Assembly (NCBI RefSeq): GCF_002022275.1
Contig: NZ_MSDF01000001.1
Span: 1-64,000, forward strand
DNA from: Pseudomonas fluorescens
Lineage (GTDB): Bacteria; Pseudomonadota; Gammaproteobacteria; Pseudomonadales; Pseudomonadaceae
DNA: 64,000 nt
Reading direction: 5' to 3'
Below the pieces are notes generated by a model, which was not told the origin of the DNA, made no database searches, and worked only from the letters and a program-made list of their open reading frames with translations. Of this stretch, positions 1-7,899 are shown piece after piece. The stretch's first letter is position 1; each line of letters starts with the position of its first letter. A program made the translations under genes and the position numbers.

Positions 1-52
1 CTGTAAGAGCGGAACCATAAGTGGCCGTTACCGCAGCAACGGATATGCACAC
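1..52. repeat. Possible dispersed intergenic repeat of fluorescent Pseudomonas
   Basis: The first 50 bases, just past the gspD stop, contain the words GTTACCGCAGCAACGGATAT and AGAGCGGAACCATAAG. I recall closely similar text as a recurrent intergenic sequence in P. fluorescens genomes. Only one copy is visible here, so the repeat status comes from memory and not from the window. It may also act as the 3' end region of the T2SS transcript. Confidence 0.35.
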
Positions 53-2172
53 TATCGACCTCCCCCACCCCTCAAAAGCTGCATCTGCTGCCGATAATCA
101 TCCGTCACCTGCCGCGCCTGCCCGCTATTGGTCACCACCCGAGGCGTAATCAACACAATTAACTCCGTACGCTCCCGAGACTTACTGGTGTTGCCAAACA
201 ACCACCGCAACCCCGGAATCTTCCCCAGATACGGCACCGAGCTGACCCCCTCAGCGTTGTCCTGCTTGATCAACCCCCCAAGCAACACCGTCTGCCCACT
301 CTGCACCGCCACCTGCGTCGACACCGAACGCGTCGAAATGCGCGGATTCACCGGCGTATCACCCGTGCCACTCTGACTTTGCGCATCACTGACCTGCTGC
401 TGAATATCCATATATACCAACCCCCCCGGATTAATCCGCGGCACCACATCCAGAATCACCCCCGTCTGCACATATTCCACACTGCTCAACGTGGTATCCG
501 AGGTGCCGGTATTGACCGTGGTCTGGCTGATGGGAATGTTATCCCCCACCTGAATCTGCGCCGGCTGGTTATTCATCACCACAAGCGACGGCGCCGACAA
601 CACCTGGGTCCGGCCGTTCTTCTCCAGCGCGTGCAACGCCACTTGCAGGTTCGAACTGACAAACGAATAAAACAACGAATCCGCCGCCCCCAACCCTGCC
701 CCGCCACCGCCCAGCGCGCCTTGGCTGCCGGACTCGTTGGCCACCGTAGTACTCGTGGAATTCCCCGCCAGACGCCCCAAATACCACTGCACACCCAAGT
801 CCAGTTCACCACTGAGCTTGACCTCAAGAATGCGCGTCTCGATCTGCACTTGCAGCGGCGGGTTGTCGAGGCGTTTGATCGCAGCCTCGATCTCCTTCCA
901 TTGCGCCGGACGGGTCCGCACCAGCAACTGGTTGCTGCTGTGCTGGGCGGTGATGCGGGTACCTGCTTCGAGTCGGCTGACGGGCGTCGCTTCAGCAGTG
1001 TCCGGCTCCGGCTCCAGCTCCTCAGTAACGGGTGCAGGGTTCTGCACGCTGTTGTTGGGCGAGGACAAGGTCGCGGTGCGCAACCCCGGAGCAACCTTCG
1101 CCGGCGTATCGTCCTTGATTGCGCCCGTGCCGTAGATCTGCCGCAGGTATTTGGCCAGGTCGGCGGCCTTCATGTTGCGCACATCGTAGACATACATCTG
1201 CGGCTCGTTCCCGCCGCCTTCGTCAATCGTGCGAACCCAGTCACCGACCTCGCTGAGGTACTGCGGCTGGGAGGAGATCACCACCACCGAATTGGTGCGC
1301 TCAATCGGCAAAAACCGCAGCATGCCCCCCAAGGGGCTGCCGCTGTCGGCGCCGAACATCGCTTGCAGCTCGGGCATCAACTCGGCCACCGAGGCGCGTT
1401 GCAGGCCGAACACGCCTACCGACATGCCTTTGAGCCAGTCCACATCAAAGGTGTCGATGGTGTCCTGATAGTTGGCCAGTTCATCCGGCGTGCCGGCCAG
1501 GCTCAATACGTTGCGCGCCGGATCCACCAGCAAAAACGCATTCTCGCGGGCGAACGGTTTGAGCAGCTTCTGCATCTCGGTGGCGGAGATGTAACGCAAG
1601 GGAAACAGCCGCGCCGAAAGGCCGCTGGAGGGCGCGGCCACCTTCATCTGCGGCACCAGCTTGCCCGCCACGGCCTGGTCTGCGGGCAGAATCACGTAGC
1701 GCTGGCCTTGGCGGATCATCGCGTTGCCCGTCCAGGACAGCAGGGTTTCAAGGATCGACAACGCCTGTTGTTTGTCGACCGGTTTAGAGGTGGAAAAGCT
1801 CACGCTGCCTTTCACACCCTGGGCGATGCTGTAGTTTTCGTGCAGCAGGTCGCCCATCACGCTGTTGATCACCGCCTCGATCGGCTGGTCGGCAAAGTTG
1901 AACACAATGTCGCCGCCCTCCTCTTTCGCCTCCGCTGTCGCCGCCGGCGGGCGCACGAATTGCTGGTTGCCGCGAATCAGCTGGCGCTGCGGCACAGGCA
2001 ACGCTTCGGGCTGCGGGCTTTCGGGTGCAGGCGCCTCAGTCGGCGGGCGTTGCGCACCGGTGCCTTGCAGGGCTTCGTGGAGCAGTTCGTCGTCCGCGCC
2101 GGGGCGGTCGGGGAAGGATCCACAGCCGCCCAAAGAGACGGCGGTGGCCAGGCAAAACAGGGAGGTGCGCAT
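52..2172 (-). CDS. gspD: Type II secretion system outer-membrane secretin GspD
   Basis: Forms the outer-membrane channel of the type II secretion system. The N-terminus is a lipoprotein-type signal (SLFCLATAVSLGGC). Periplasmic N-domains occupy roughly residues 90-420, interrupted by a Pro/Glu/Thr-rich linker near 375-410. The C-terminal secretin domain ends with the typical VPYLGKIPGLRWLFG and ELIVLITPRVV segments. At about 706 residues it is normal for the family. It is the last gene of the minus-strand gsp operon. A TTG at 2181 overlaps the stop of the upstream gene and could also start translation; I prefer the ATG at 2172 because it opens directly on the signal peptide. No separate pilotin gene is seen; the lipid anchor may make one unnecessary (inference). 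Confidence 0.93.
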   Translation of the reverse strand: MRTSLFCLATAVSLGGCGSFPDRPGADDELLHEALQGTGAQRPPTEAPAPESPQPEALPVPQRQLIRGNQQFVRPPAATAEAKEEGGDIVFNFADQPIEAVINSVMGDLLHENYSIAQGVKGSVSFSTSKPVDKQQALSILETLLSWTGNAMIRQGQRYVILPADQAVAGKLVPQMKVAAPSSGLSARLFPLRYISATEMQKLLKPFARENAFLLVDPARNVLSLAGTPDELANYQDTIDTFDVDWLKGMSVGVFGLQRASVAELMPELQAMFGADSGSPLGGMLRFLPIERTNSVVVISSQPQYLSEVGDWVRTIDEGGGNEPQMYVYDVRNMKAADLAKYLRQIYGTGAIKDDTPAKVAPGLRTATLSSPNNSVQNPAPVTEELEPEPDTAEATPVSRLEAGTRITAQHSSNQLLVRTRPAQWKEIEAAIKRLDNPPLQVQIETRILEVKLSGELDLGVQWYLGRLAGNSTSTTVANESGSQGALGGGGAGLGAADSLFYSFVSSNLQVALHALEKNGRTQVLSAPSLVVMNNQPAQIQVGDNIPISQTTVNTGTSDTTLSSVEYVQTGVILDVVPRINPGGLVYMDIQQQVSDAQSQSGTGDTPVNPRISTRSVSTQVAVQSGQTVLLGGLIKQDNAEGVSSVPYLGKIPGLRWLFGNTSKSRERTELIVLITPRVVTNSGQARQVTDDYRQQMQLLRGGGGR

Positions 2173-2177
2173 GTCGA

Positions 2178-2696
2178 TCAAGGGAGGGGCTCGCGGGGCA
2201 AAGTCACAGGTGGGCGGGTGGACGGCGGAGGCAAGCGCTTGGCGTACAGGCTCAAGGTTTGGGTGCGGCCGTCCAGAGCGAATCGGGCGTATTGCGGGGT
2301 GAGGTGTTCCAGGCGCCAGCCGTTGGGCAGGGTTTGGCCGAGGCGCACGGTCAGGGCCGGGCCGTTCGCCCGCTTGAGCATGGCCATTTGCAGGTTGCCG
2401 GTGATCATGATGCCGCTCAGGGTCAGGTCGGCCAGGCTCGACACTTGGGCTTTACCTACCACGCGGTCGGGGCTGCGCTCTGGGCTGAACAGCGGGGCCT
2501 GCCACGTGGCGGAGAGGTTTTCCAGCGGCACGTTCGGCGCACTTTGTACGCGGGCCGAAGGCTGGGCGCGGGTGTCGGGTTCGGGCAGCCACTGCGGTTC
2601 ATCACCGACGCTGCTGAGGATCACCGCCATCAACACGCCGAGTACGCCGGCCAAGCCGAGCAAGCCCCATTCCAGGGGGCGCAGTACGCCGATCAT
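2178..2696 (-). CDS. Type II secretion inner-membrane protein, GspC/GspN-like
   Basis: 172 residues: one membrane helix near residues 8-28, then a periplasmic part. The segment around 62-150 (WQAPLFSPERSP, then LTLSGIMITG, then LGQTLPNGWRLEHL and a final TLSLY) resembles the HR domain by which GspC touches the secretin. No PDZ or coiled-coil domain follows, so it is shorter than classical GspC; Pseudomonas annotations often name such proteins GspN. The ATG overlaps the gspM stop in ATGA, and the stop sits just before gspD, so it is translated with its likely partner. The role as inner-to-outer membrane connector is inferred from family and position. Confidence 0.72.
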   Translation of the reverse strand: MIGVLRPLEWGLLGLAGVLGVLMAVILSSVGDEPQWLPEPDTRAQPSARVQSAPNVPLENLSATWQAPLFSPERSPDRVVGKAQVSSLADLTLSGIMITGNLQMAMLKRANGPALTVRLGQTLPNGWRLEHLTPQYARFALDGRTQTLSLYAKRLPPPSTRPPVTLPREPLP

Positions 2697-3292
2697 CGCG
2701 ACACCTGCGGTTGCAGATAGCCGCGAACCAGCAGGTGCACCACCAGTTTGCCCGCGCCGCCACTCGCCGGCGCCTCGCGACTGCGGCGGATGCGCAGCTC
2801 ATCCACAAACAGAAACGGCGGCTGATATTCCAGCTCATGCAACAGCGCCTCCAAGGGCTCGATAGCGCAGTTGAGTGTGAGGCTGACCTGGACCTGGCGA
2901 TACGGCTCGCCGCTGTCCTGCTCCGGGGTGATGGGCTTGCGCTGGGTCAGGCTGCAACCGCCGCCGAGGTTGGCGTGGCTGCTGATCAAATCGGCGAGGC
3001 GTTGCATCAGGTCCGCAGCGACCACATCGGGGTCATCGCCCGGCAACAGGCTGGTGGTGCTGGCGGGGTCTTGCTGCGCGCGCTCAAGCTGCTGGCGCAG
3101 CGCATCGCGGTGGCGCAACACACCCGCATAGCGTTGCTGCTGTTCGCGCAATTGCTCGGCCTGCTCGCCCATGGCGCGCAAAGGGCCGGCGAACCAGCTG
3201 TCGATCAACAGCCAATAGGCGGCGCCGACAACCGCCGCCAGCATCAGCAAGGCGGCACCACGGCGTTCACGGGGTGTGAGGGGTCGGCGCAT
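2693..3292 (-). CDS. gspM: Type II secretion system protein GspM
   Basis: Bitopic inner-membrane assembly-platform protein, about 199 residues from the ATG at 3292. A short basic N-terminus (MRRPLTPRERRG) precedes one helix near 13-33 and a coiled-coil-like Glu/Gln/Arg stretch (about 40-75), then a ferredoxin-like periplasmic domain. The frame is open to 3352, but the upstream part lies inside gspL and lacks GspM features, so the internal ATG is chosen; this leaves a 26-base overlap with gspL. GspM binds GspL in the platform (known of the family). Confidence 0.82.
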   Translation of the reverse strand: MRRPLTPRERRGAALLMLAAVVGAAYWLLIDSWFAGPLRAMGEQAEQLREQQQRYAGVLRHRDALRQQLERAQQDPASTTSLLPGDDPDVVAADLMQRLADLISSHANLGGGCSLTQRKPITPEQDSGEPYRQVQVSLTLNCAIEPLEALLHELEYQPPFLFVDELRIRRSREAPASGGAGKLVVHLLVRGYLQPQVSR

Positions 3293-4259
3293 CGGCGGCC
3301 TCCGGGCGAAGGTGGGCACGCAGGGCAAAGCGGTCTTTGCCGGTGCGGGCATCGGGTTGAATCACGCCTTCGAACTGGGCGTTTTCCAGGCGTTTGCAAC
3401 CCTTGATACGGGTGATCAGGCCGCTGGCCTTGGCACTTTGTCCGGAGAGGGAAATTTCGCCGTCCTTGACGTCCAGCTGGTCAAGCCAGGTGTCGGCAGG
3501 CAGGCAAGTGGTGAGGTCATTGAGCAGTGCGGCAAGCGGTGGCTGCGCCAGCTTGCGGCGAATCAGGTACTGCGCCGCGCCCCGGGTAGTGAGCAGTTGC
3601 TGGCGCAAAGCGTGGACCTCGGCGACCTGGGCTTTTTGCAGCTCGACACTGGCCCGCATGGCATCGACCACACGCTGGCGGTCGTTGAGCCACAGCACCA
3701 TCGCGGCAATCAGCAATGCGCCACACAGCCACGGCAGGCTGCGTTGCAAACCTTTGCCGCGTGGCGGCGTGCGTGGGCGCAGTGGCGCGGGGAGCAAGTT
3801 GATTCCCAGGCCTGCCACGTCCACACGATGCGGGCGCAGGCCAAGCGCAGCGCAGCCGGTGAGGATGTGGTCGAGGTGTTCGCGCAGGATCGCCACCAGC
3901 ATCACCTGAAGATGAGTCGGCGTGCGTTGCTGCAGATGCGCGACGAAGTACAGCTGGTCCGCCTCAAAGGGCGTGTAGCGGTCCAGTTCATAGCCGACCA
4001 CGTCGTTGAGGTTGCGCGCGGCGGCCAGCGGCAGTTGCACGGTTTGCAGCAGCACCGCGTCCGGGCCGAGCATCAACACCTGGCGAGAGGTGCCAGGCGC
4101 AAGCGGCTCCGTCAGGGGCCAATGATTAATGTGCTCCGGCGGCTCCCGCAACACCAGCCAGCTCGGCACACAGCCGCGCAGCTCGGCGAGCCACAGGCGC
4201 CAGCCTTGTTGTAGCAGGCTGCCGCGCCAGTGTCGGGCAATGGGTTCCAGTCGATTCAT
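3267..4259 (-). CDS. gspL: Type II secretion system protein GspL
   Basis: 330 residues. An N-terminal actin-like cytoplasmic domain (about 1-165), which in this family docks the GspE ATPase, is followed by one membrane helix near 176-193 (LCGALLIAAMVLWL), a short coiled region and a periplasmic domain. The start overlaps the gspK stop in ATGA. Its place between gspK and gspM is the standard order and supports the assignment. Confidence 0.85.
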   Translation of the reverse strand: MNRLEPIARHWRGSLLQQGWRLWLAELRGCVPSWLVLREPPEHINHWPLTEPLAPGTSRQVLMLGPDAVLLQTVQLPLAAARNLNDVVGYELDRYTPFEADQLYFVAHLQQRTPTHLQVMLVAILREHLDHILTGCAALGLRPHRVDVAGLGINLLPAPLRPRTPPRGKGLQRSLPWLCGALLIAAMVLWLNDRQRVVDAMRASVELQKAQVAEVHALRQQLLTTRGAAQYLIRRKLAQPPLAALLNDLTTCLPADTWLDQLDVKDGEISLSGQSAKASGLITRIKGCKRLENAQFEGVIQPDARTGKDRFALRAHLRPEAADAPTPHTP

Positions 4260-4957
4260 TCTTGCCAGCGCAGCACCCGGTAGGGTTGCCCGCTGTCCTC
4301 CGTTGGGCTCAATAAAACCGTGAGGTGCAGCCGCGCCTGATAACCGCCGGGGCGTTCGGCGCGGCTGTCGATCGCCAGCATTTCGCCTGGGTCGGCCCCC
4401 TCGGCGTCTGGGTGCGGCAGGTTCAGCGCCTCGCGCATCAGCGGGCTGGCAAAGGCGGGGTCGGGGCGATCAAGGTCACTCCACAAAGTGAGCTCCGGCA
4501 GTAACTGGTTGTAGAGCGCCTGGGTCATACCGGGCAATGGACGCAGCTCTTCCAGCACCCGAAACGGCGCCAGGCCCTGGGCGCGCCGCGCGTCGAGGGC
4601 CTTCATCAATTGCACGGCCTGGGCACTGGTGGCGCCGCAGGCCCGGGCCAAACGCGTGAAGTCATCCGCTTCGGCGTTGGTCAGGTAGAGCTTGCCGCGC
4701 TCGCTGCGCAGGCTGACGTGCACGCTGGCGTCGTCGAACGTGAGGGGGATGTCGCGACCGTCAGCCACCCACTGCCGCCCGGCCATGACCATGGCGATAC
4801 CTGCCTCGGCCGCCAACACCGTTTGTACATGCTCGCGCAGCCACAGCGCCTGGCGACTTTGCAACTGCACCCAACCGGCCAGGCCGCCGAGCAGCACGCT
4901 GAGCAACGCCAGGACCCATAGCACCAGCAACAGGGCCGCACCGCGTTGGCGCTTCAT
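4256..4957 (-). CDS. gspK: Type II secretion minor pseudopilin GspK
   Basis: Large minor pseudopilin expected to cap the pseudopilus tip. The ATG at 4957 overlaps the gspJ stop (ATGA) and opens on MKRQRGAALLLVLWVLALLS, a prepilin-type N-terminus without the usual Glu at position 5 of the mature protein, as is known for GspK. About 233 residues. A GspK-type helical region (TRLARACGA, FRVLEELRPLPGM) is visible near 115-165. The open frame reaches 5092, but that extension has no pilin features. Confidence 0.85.
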   Translation of the reverse strand: MKRQRGAALLLVLWVLALLSVLLGGLAGWVQLQSRQALWLREHVQTVLAAEAGIAMVMAGRQWVADGRDIPLTFDDASVHVSLRSERGKLYLTNAEADDFTRLARACGATSAQAVQLMKALDARRAQGLAPFRVLEELRPLPGMTQALYNQLLPELTLWSDLDRPDPAFASPLMREALNLPHPDAEGADPGEMLAIDSRAERPGGYQARLHLTVLLSPTEDSGQPYRVLRWQE

Positions 4958-5523
4958 TCGGCCGAGGCTCCGCTGGACAGGTTCAGGCGCAGGGCAATCA
5001 CTTCGGTCACCCATGGCACCGGTCCGTTGACGTGGGCGGCGATACGCACTGCGTCGGGCAGGCGCTTGGGCCACGGCCATTGATTCAGCCAACCGGTGGG
5101 CTGACCCAGAGGCGACAGGCCGCGATAGCTGAATTGCAGGCTGTCGACAGTGTTCAGCAGCACTTGTGGCTCACGTTGCGGAAAACCCACCTGCAACGCC
5201 CGTTCGGCGCGTTGCAGGGTCATCCGTTGAATGCCGCCACCGAGCACACCGGGCAAGGTCGTCACACACTCCAGACGTTCGGGCGTGCCCGTGAAAAAAT
5301 CCTCGCCATGATTGATATTCAGCGGCAGCGCCTCGCTGATCGAGGTGCGCAAAAACTGCTGGGCGGCGCGCATTTCATCCAGGCTGGCGGTGTAGTGCTG
5401 GGCCTTGGCCACCGCACGATTGGCGCCCAGTAACGCGCCACCAACCAGCACCAACAACACGCTCAGCAAACTCAACACCACGAGGACTTCCAGCAAGGTG
5501 AAGCCCTGCTGACGGCGCCTCAC
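4954..5523 (-). CDS. gspJ: Type II secretion minor pseudopilin GspJ
   Basis: Prepilin leader VRRRQQG followed by FTLLEVLVVLSLLSV gives the cleavage site and N-methylation motif. The true start is most likely the GTG at 5523, which overlaps the gspI stop in GTGA; the open frame extends to 5625 inside gspI with no signal. About 189 residues, normal for GspJ, which forms the tip complex with GspI and GspK. Glu5 is present, in contrast to the neighbouring GspK. Confidence 0.86.
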   Translation of the reverse strand: MRRRQQGFTLLEVLVVLSLLSVLLVLVGGALLGANRAVAKAQHYTASLDEMRAAQQFLRTSISEALPLNINHGEDFFTGTPERLECVTTLPGVLGGGIQRMTLQRAERALQVGFPQREPQVLLNTVDSLQFSYRGLSPLGQPTGWLNQWPWPKRLPDAVRIAAHVNGPVPWVTEVIALRLNLSSGASAE

Positions 5524-5849
5524 AGACGCGCCTTCAAGGTGCTGAAGCGGGCGTGATGCCGACCTTCGCTGACCGTCAGGTCGAGACGAAACACGTCCTG
5601 CTGACGGGTGCGCGTCAACTGCCACTGCATGCCGTCGAGTTCGCCCCGGCTGACGCCCTCCGTCAGCGTGCCGGCCGTTTCCTGATCGAGCACGCTGAGC
5701 GCTGCGTGGGTCAGGCGATCGCTGTGAGCGACTTGCGCCAGCGAACGCGCACTCTGGCCGAACGCGACCAACAAAACCGTGCTGCCCACCGCCATCAGCG
5801 TCAGGGCGGCAAGCATTTCAAGCAAGGTGAAACCGGCCTGGTGCTTCAT
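5520..5849 (-). CDS. gspI: Type II secretion minor pseudopilin GspI
   Basis: About 109 residues from the ATG at 5849, which overlaps the gspH stop in ATGA. The leader MKHQAG and mature start FTLLEMLAALTLMAV are a classical prepilin motif. Small size and position between gspH and gspJ identify it as GspI. The open frame to 5903 is antisense-free but adds a leader of 18 residues with no function visible. Confidence 0.84.
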   Translation of the reverse strand: MKHQAGFTLLEMLAALTLMAVGSTVLLVAFGQSARSLAQVAHSDRLTHAALSVLDQETAGTLTEGVSRGELDGMQWQLTRTRQQDVFRLDLTVSEGRHHARFSTLKARL

Positions 5850-6271
5850 GGCAATGCCTTGGACGCAACGCTGCCGGTCAGCCAGCCGATGTCGATGCGC
5901 CAACGCCGGCTGCCGTTGGCCACCAGCAGATTGCCGCCGGTGGAACTGCCGTCGGGGTAGAACTCGATGGCAGGCCCAACGTGTTCGGCGGTGTGCAACG
6001 TCACGTTTAGTTCGTCCGGCCAGCGTTGAAGGGTACGGCCTGGCGCCTGAAACGTCTGGCCCTGTACATCAAATTCAGTCCGCGCAGCCTTGCCACCGAT
6101 AACGGCTGCAGCCCGTGTGGCGCGCAGCGCATCGACCATTTCGCCGACCACGCGCCGCTCTTTCGCTGCCTGCACACCCTGGCGTATACCCAGCCCCAAC
6201 ACGCCCGCAGCGAGGCCGATCAGCAGGATGACCACGAGCATTTCCAGGAGTGTGAAGCCGCGCTGGTGCAT
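5846..6271 (-). CDS. gspH: Type II secretion minor pseudopilin GspH
   Basis: About 141 residues starting at the ATG at 6271 (MHQRG, then FTLLEMLVVILLIGLAAG). A GspH/FimT-type C-terminal domain follows, with the FYPDGSSTGG motif near residue 108. The start lies 7 bases after the gspG stop. The frame is open to 6313, inside gspG, but the internal ATG puts the leader at the normal length. Confidence 0.86.
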   Translation of the reverse strand: MHQRGFTLLEMLVVILLIGLAAGVLGLGIRQGVQAAKERRVVGEMVDALRATRAAAVIGGKAARTEFDVQGQTFQAPGRTLQRWPDELNVTLHTAEHVGPAIEFYPDGSSTGGNLLVANGSRRWRIDIGWLTGSVASKALP

Positions 6272-6278
6272 GGCGCCG

Positions 6279-6689
6279 TTATTCCCAATTGCCCAGGTCG
6301 GCGCTATAGCCATCGCCGCCCGGTTGGCCGTCCTGGCCGTAGAAAATCAGGTCAAAGGCGCCATGCTCACCCGGGAAGCGATAGCCGAAGGCATGGCCGA
6401 ACGGGTCCTTGAGGTCCGACGGTTTGGCATACGGCCCGGCCCAGCCTGACGCGTTGGCGGGCTTGTCGAGCAGCTGTTGCAGGTTGTTGGGCGGTGAACC
6501 AATGTCGAGTGCGTAGCTGTCGACCTTCATGCTCAGCCCGGCCAACTGCGCCTTGCCCGCGCCGTATTTGCCCTTGTCCACGTTGCCGCCGACCTGGCGC
6601 ACCACAATGGTTGCGACAATGCCCAGCAGCACGATCACCGCGAGCATTTCCAGCAGGGTGAAACCGCCTTGGCGGCGTGAAGTTCTCAT
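6279..6689 (-). CDS. gspG: Type II secretion major pseudopilin GspG
   Basis: 136 residues. Leader MRTSRRQGG, mature start FTLLEMLAVIVLLGIVA, then the conserved GspG core: KYGAGKAQLAGL, LDIGSPPNNLQQLL, DPFGHAFGYRFPGEHG and the C-terminal GQPGGDGYSADLGNWE, the loop that binds calcium in homologues. A good ribosome site (GGAG) precedes the ATG. It forms the pseudopilus shaft. Leader cleavage needs a GspO/PilD peptidase, which is not in this window. Confidence 0.95.
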   Translation of the reverse strand: MRTSRRQGGFTLLEMLAVIVLLGIVATIVVRQVGGNVDKGKYGAGKAQLAGLSMKVDSYALDIGSPPNNLQQLLDKPANASGWAGPYAKPSDLKDPFGHAFGYRFPGEHGAFDLIFYGQDGQPGGDGYSADLGNWE

Positions 6690-6702
6690 CGGGTGTTCTC
6701 CT

Positions 6703-7899
6703 TCAAATAGTGCTCGTCAGGCTCATCAGCGGCAGCATGATCGCGAGCATGATCACCGCCACGAGTACGGCCATGATCACGGTCAGGGACGGCACCAACG
6801 CTGCGAGCAAGCGCTCGATGCCGCGTTTGGCTTCGACGTCGAACACGTCGGCGACCTTGAGCAGCATGCTGTCCAGTTCACCGGCCTGCTCGCCGACTTC
6901 AATCATTTGCAAGGCCAGGTCCGGCAGCAGCGGCTGAACGCCGAAAGCACTGGCCAGGGTGCCGCCGCCTTTTACTGATTCCGCCGCGTCCTCCACTTGC
7001 ACCTGCAAGGCGCGATTGCTGCAGACCTGCCGGGCAATCACCAACGCGGGCAGCAGCGCCACGCCGTTGCTGAGCAAAGTACCGAGGGTGCGCGTCAGGC
7101 GCGCTGCTTCGACACGCTGCAACAGGGGGCCGATTACGCGCATACCGAGCAGGCGGCGGTCGTAGTTCGCTCGGCGTTGCGGGTCACGCAGACGCGCAAA
7201 CACCCCCCATGTGGTCACGATCAGCGCGGCCAGCACCATCAGGCCGTAGTCGCCGAGGAATTGCCCGAGCGCGAGAATCACCTCGGTGATCAACGGAATC
7301 GGCACGCCCAAATCCTGAAAAATCGGTACAAATTGCGGCACCACATACGCCAGCAACAGCGCCAGTGACCCGAGCACGCCGACCACCAGGAACGCCGGGT
7401 AGATCAGCGCGTTGATTACCTCGCCGCGCAGCAACTGGCTGCGTTCCAGGTAATCGCTGAGCTGGCGCAAGGTGCTTTCCAACGCACCGCCCGCCTCGCC
7501 GGCACGCACCATGCTCAGGTACAGCGGGGAAAACGTACCGCCCTCTTCTTCCAGCGCGGCGGATAACGGTTTGCCGGCCTTGACGTGATCGCGGATGCGC
7601 TCGATCAGCGCGCGCACCTGGGGTTGGCCGGGTTGCCTGAGTAATAGCCCAAGGGCGCGCTCAAGCGGTTGACCGGCGCCCAGCAGCGTCGCCAATTGCT
7701 GGGTGAAACTCACCAGCGCCGCGCCCTTCAGTTGCCCGCGCGCGCGGCGCAGCAATGGGCTGCGCGCCGCGTCGATGTGCAATAACAGCAGGCCACGCTT
7801 TTGCAACGCGGCGACGGCGGCGGCTCTGTCGCGGGCTTGTAGTGTGCCGTTGTGAGCCGCGCCCTGGCCGTCCAGCGCGCGAAACTTGAACAGGCTCAC
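6703..7899 (-). CDS. gspF: Type II secretion inner-membrane platform protein GspF
   Basis: 398-residue polytopic platform protein. The two homologous helical domains of the family are visible (about 70-190 and 275-395), each followed by hydrophobic segments such as VVGVLGSLALLLAYVV and LTVIMAVLVAVIMLAI. The start is a GTG at 7899 overlapping the gspE stop (GTGA). The open frame runs straight after gspE and before gspG, the usual E-F-G order. Confidence 0.93.
   Translation of the reverse strand: MSLFKFRALDGQGAAHNGTLQARDRAAAVAALQKRGLLLLHIDAARSPLLRRARGQLKGAALVSFTQQLATLLGAGQPLERALGLLLRQPGQPQVRALIERIRDHVKAGKPLSAALEEEGGTFSPLYLSMVRAGEAGGALESTLRQLSDYLERSQLLRGEVINALIYPAFLVVGVLGSLALLLAYVVPQFVPIFQDLGVPIPLITEVILALGQFLGDYGLMVLAALIVTTWGVFARLRDPQRRANYDRRLLGMRVIGPLLQRVEAARLTRTLGTLLSNGVALLPALVIARQVCSNRALQVQVEDAAESVKGGGTLASAFGVQPLLPDLALQMIEVGEQAGELDSMLLKVADVFDVEAKRGIERLLAALVPSLTVIMAVLVAVIMLAIMLPLMSLTSTI

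Noticed and set aside
379..2865. 828-codon open frame on the plus strand across gspD and its neighbours
   Set aside because: Antisense to gspD, the gspC/N-like gene and gspM; rich in Arg, His and Gln as expected for the reverse strand of high-GC genes, with no domain or ribosome site.
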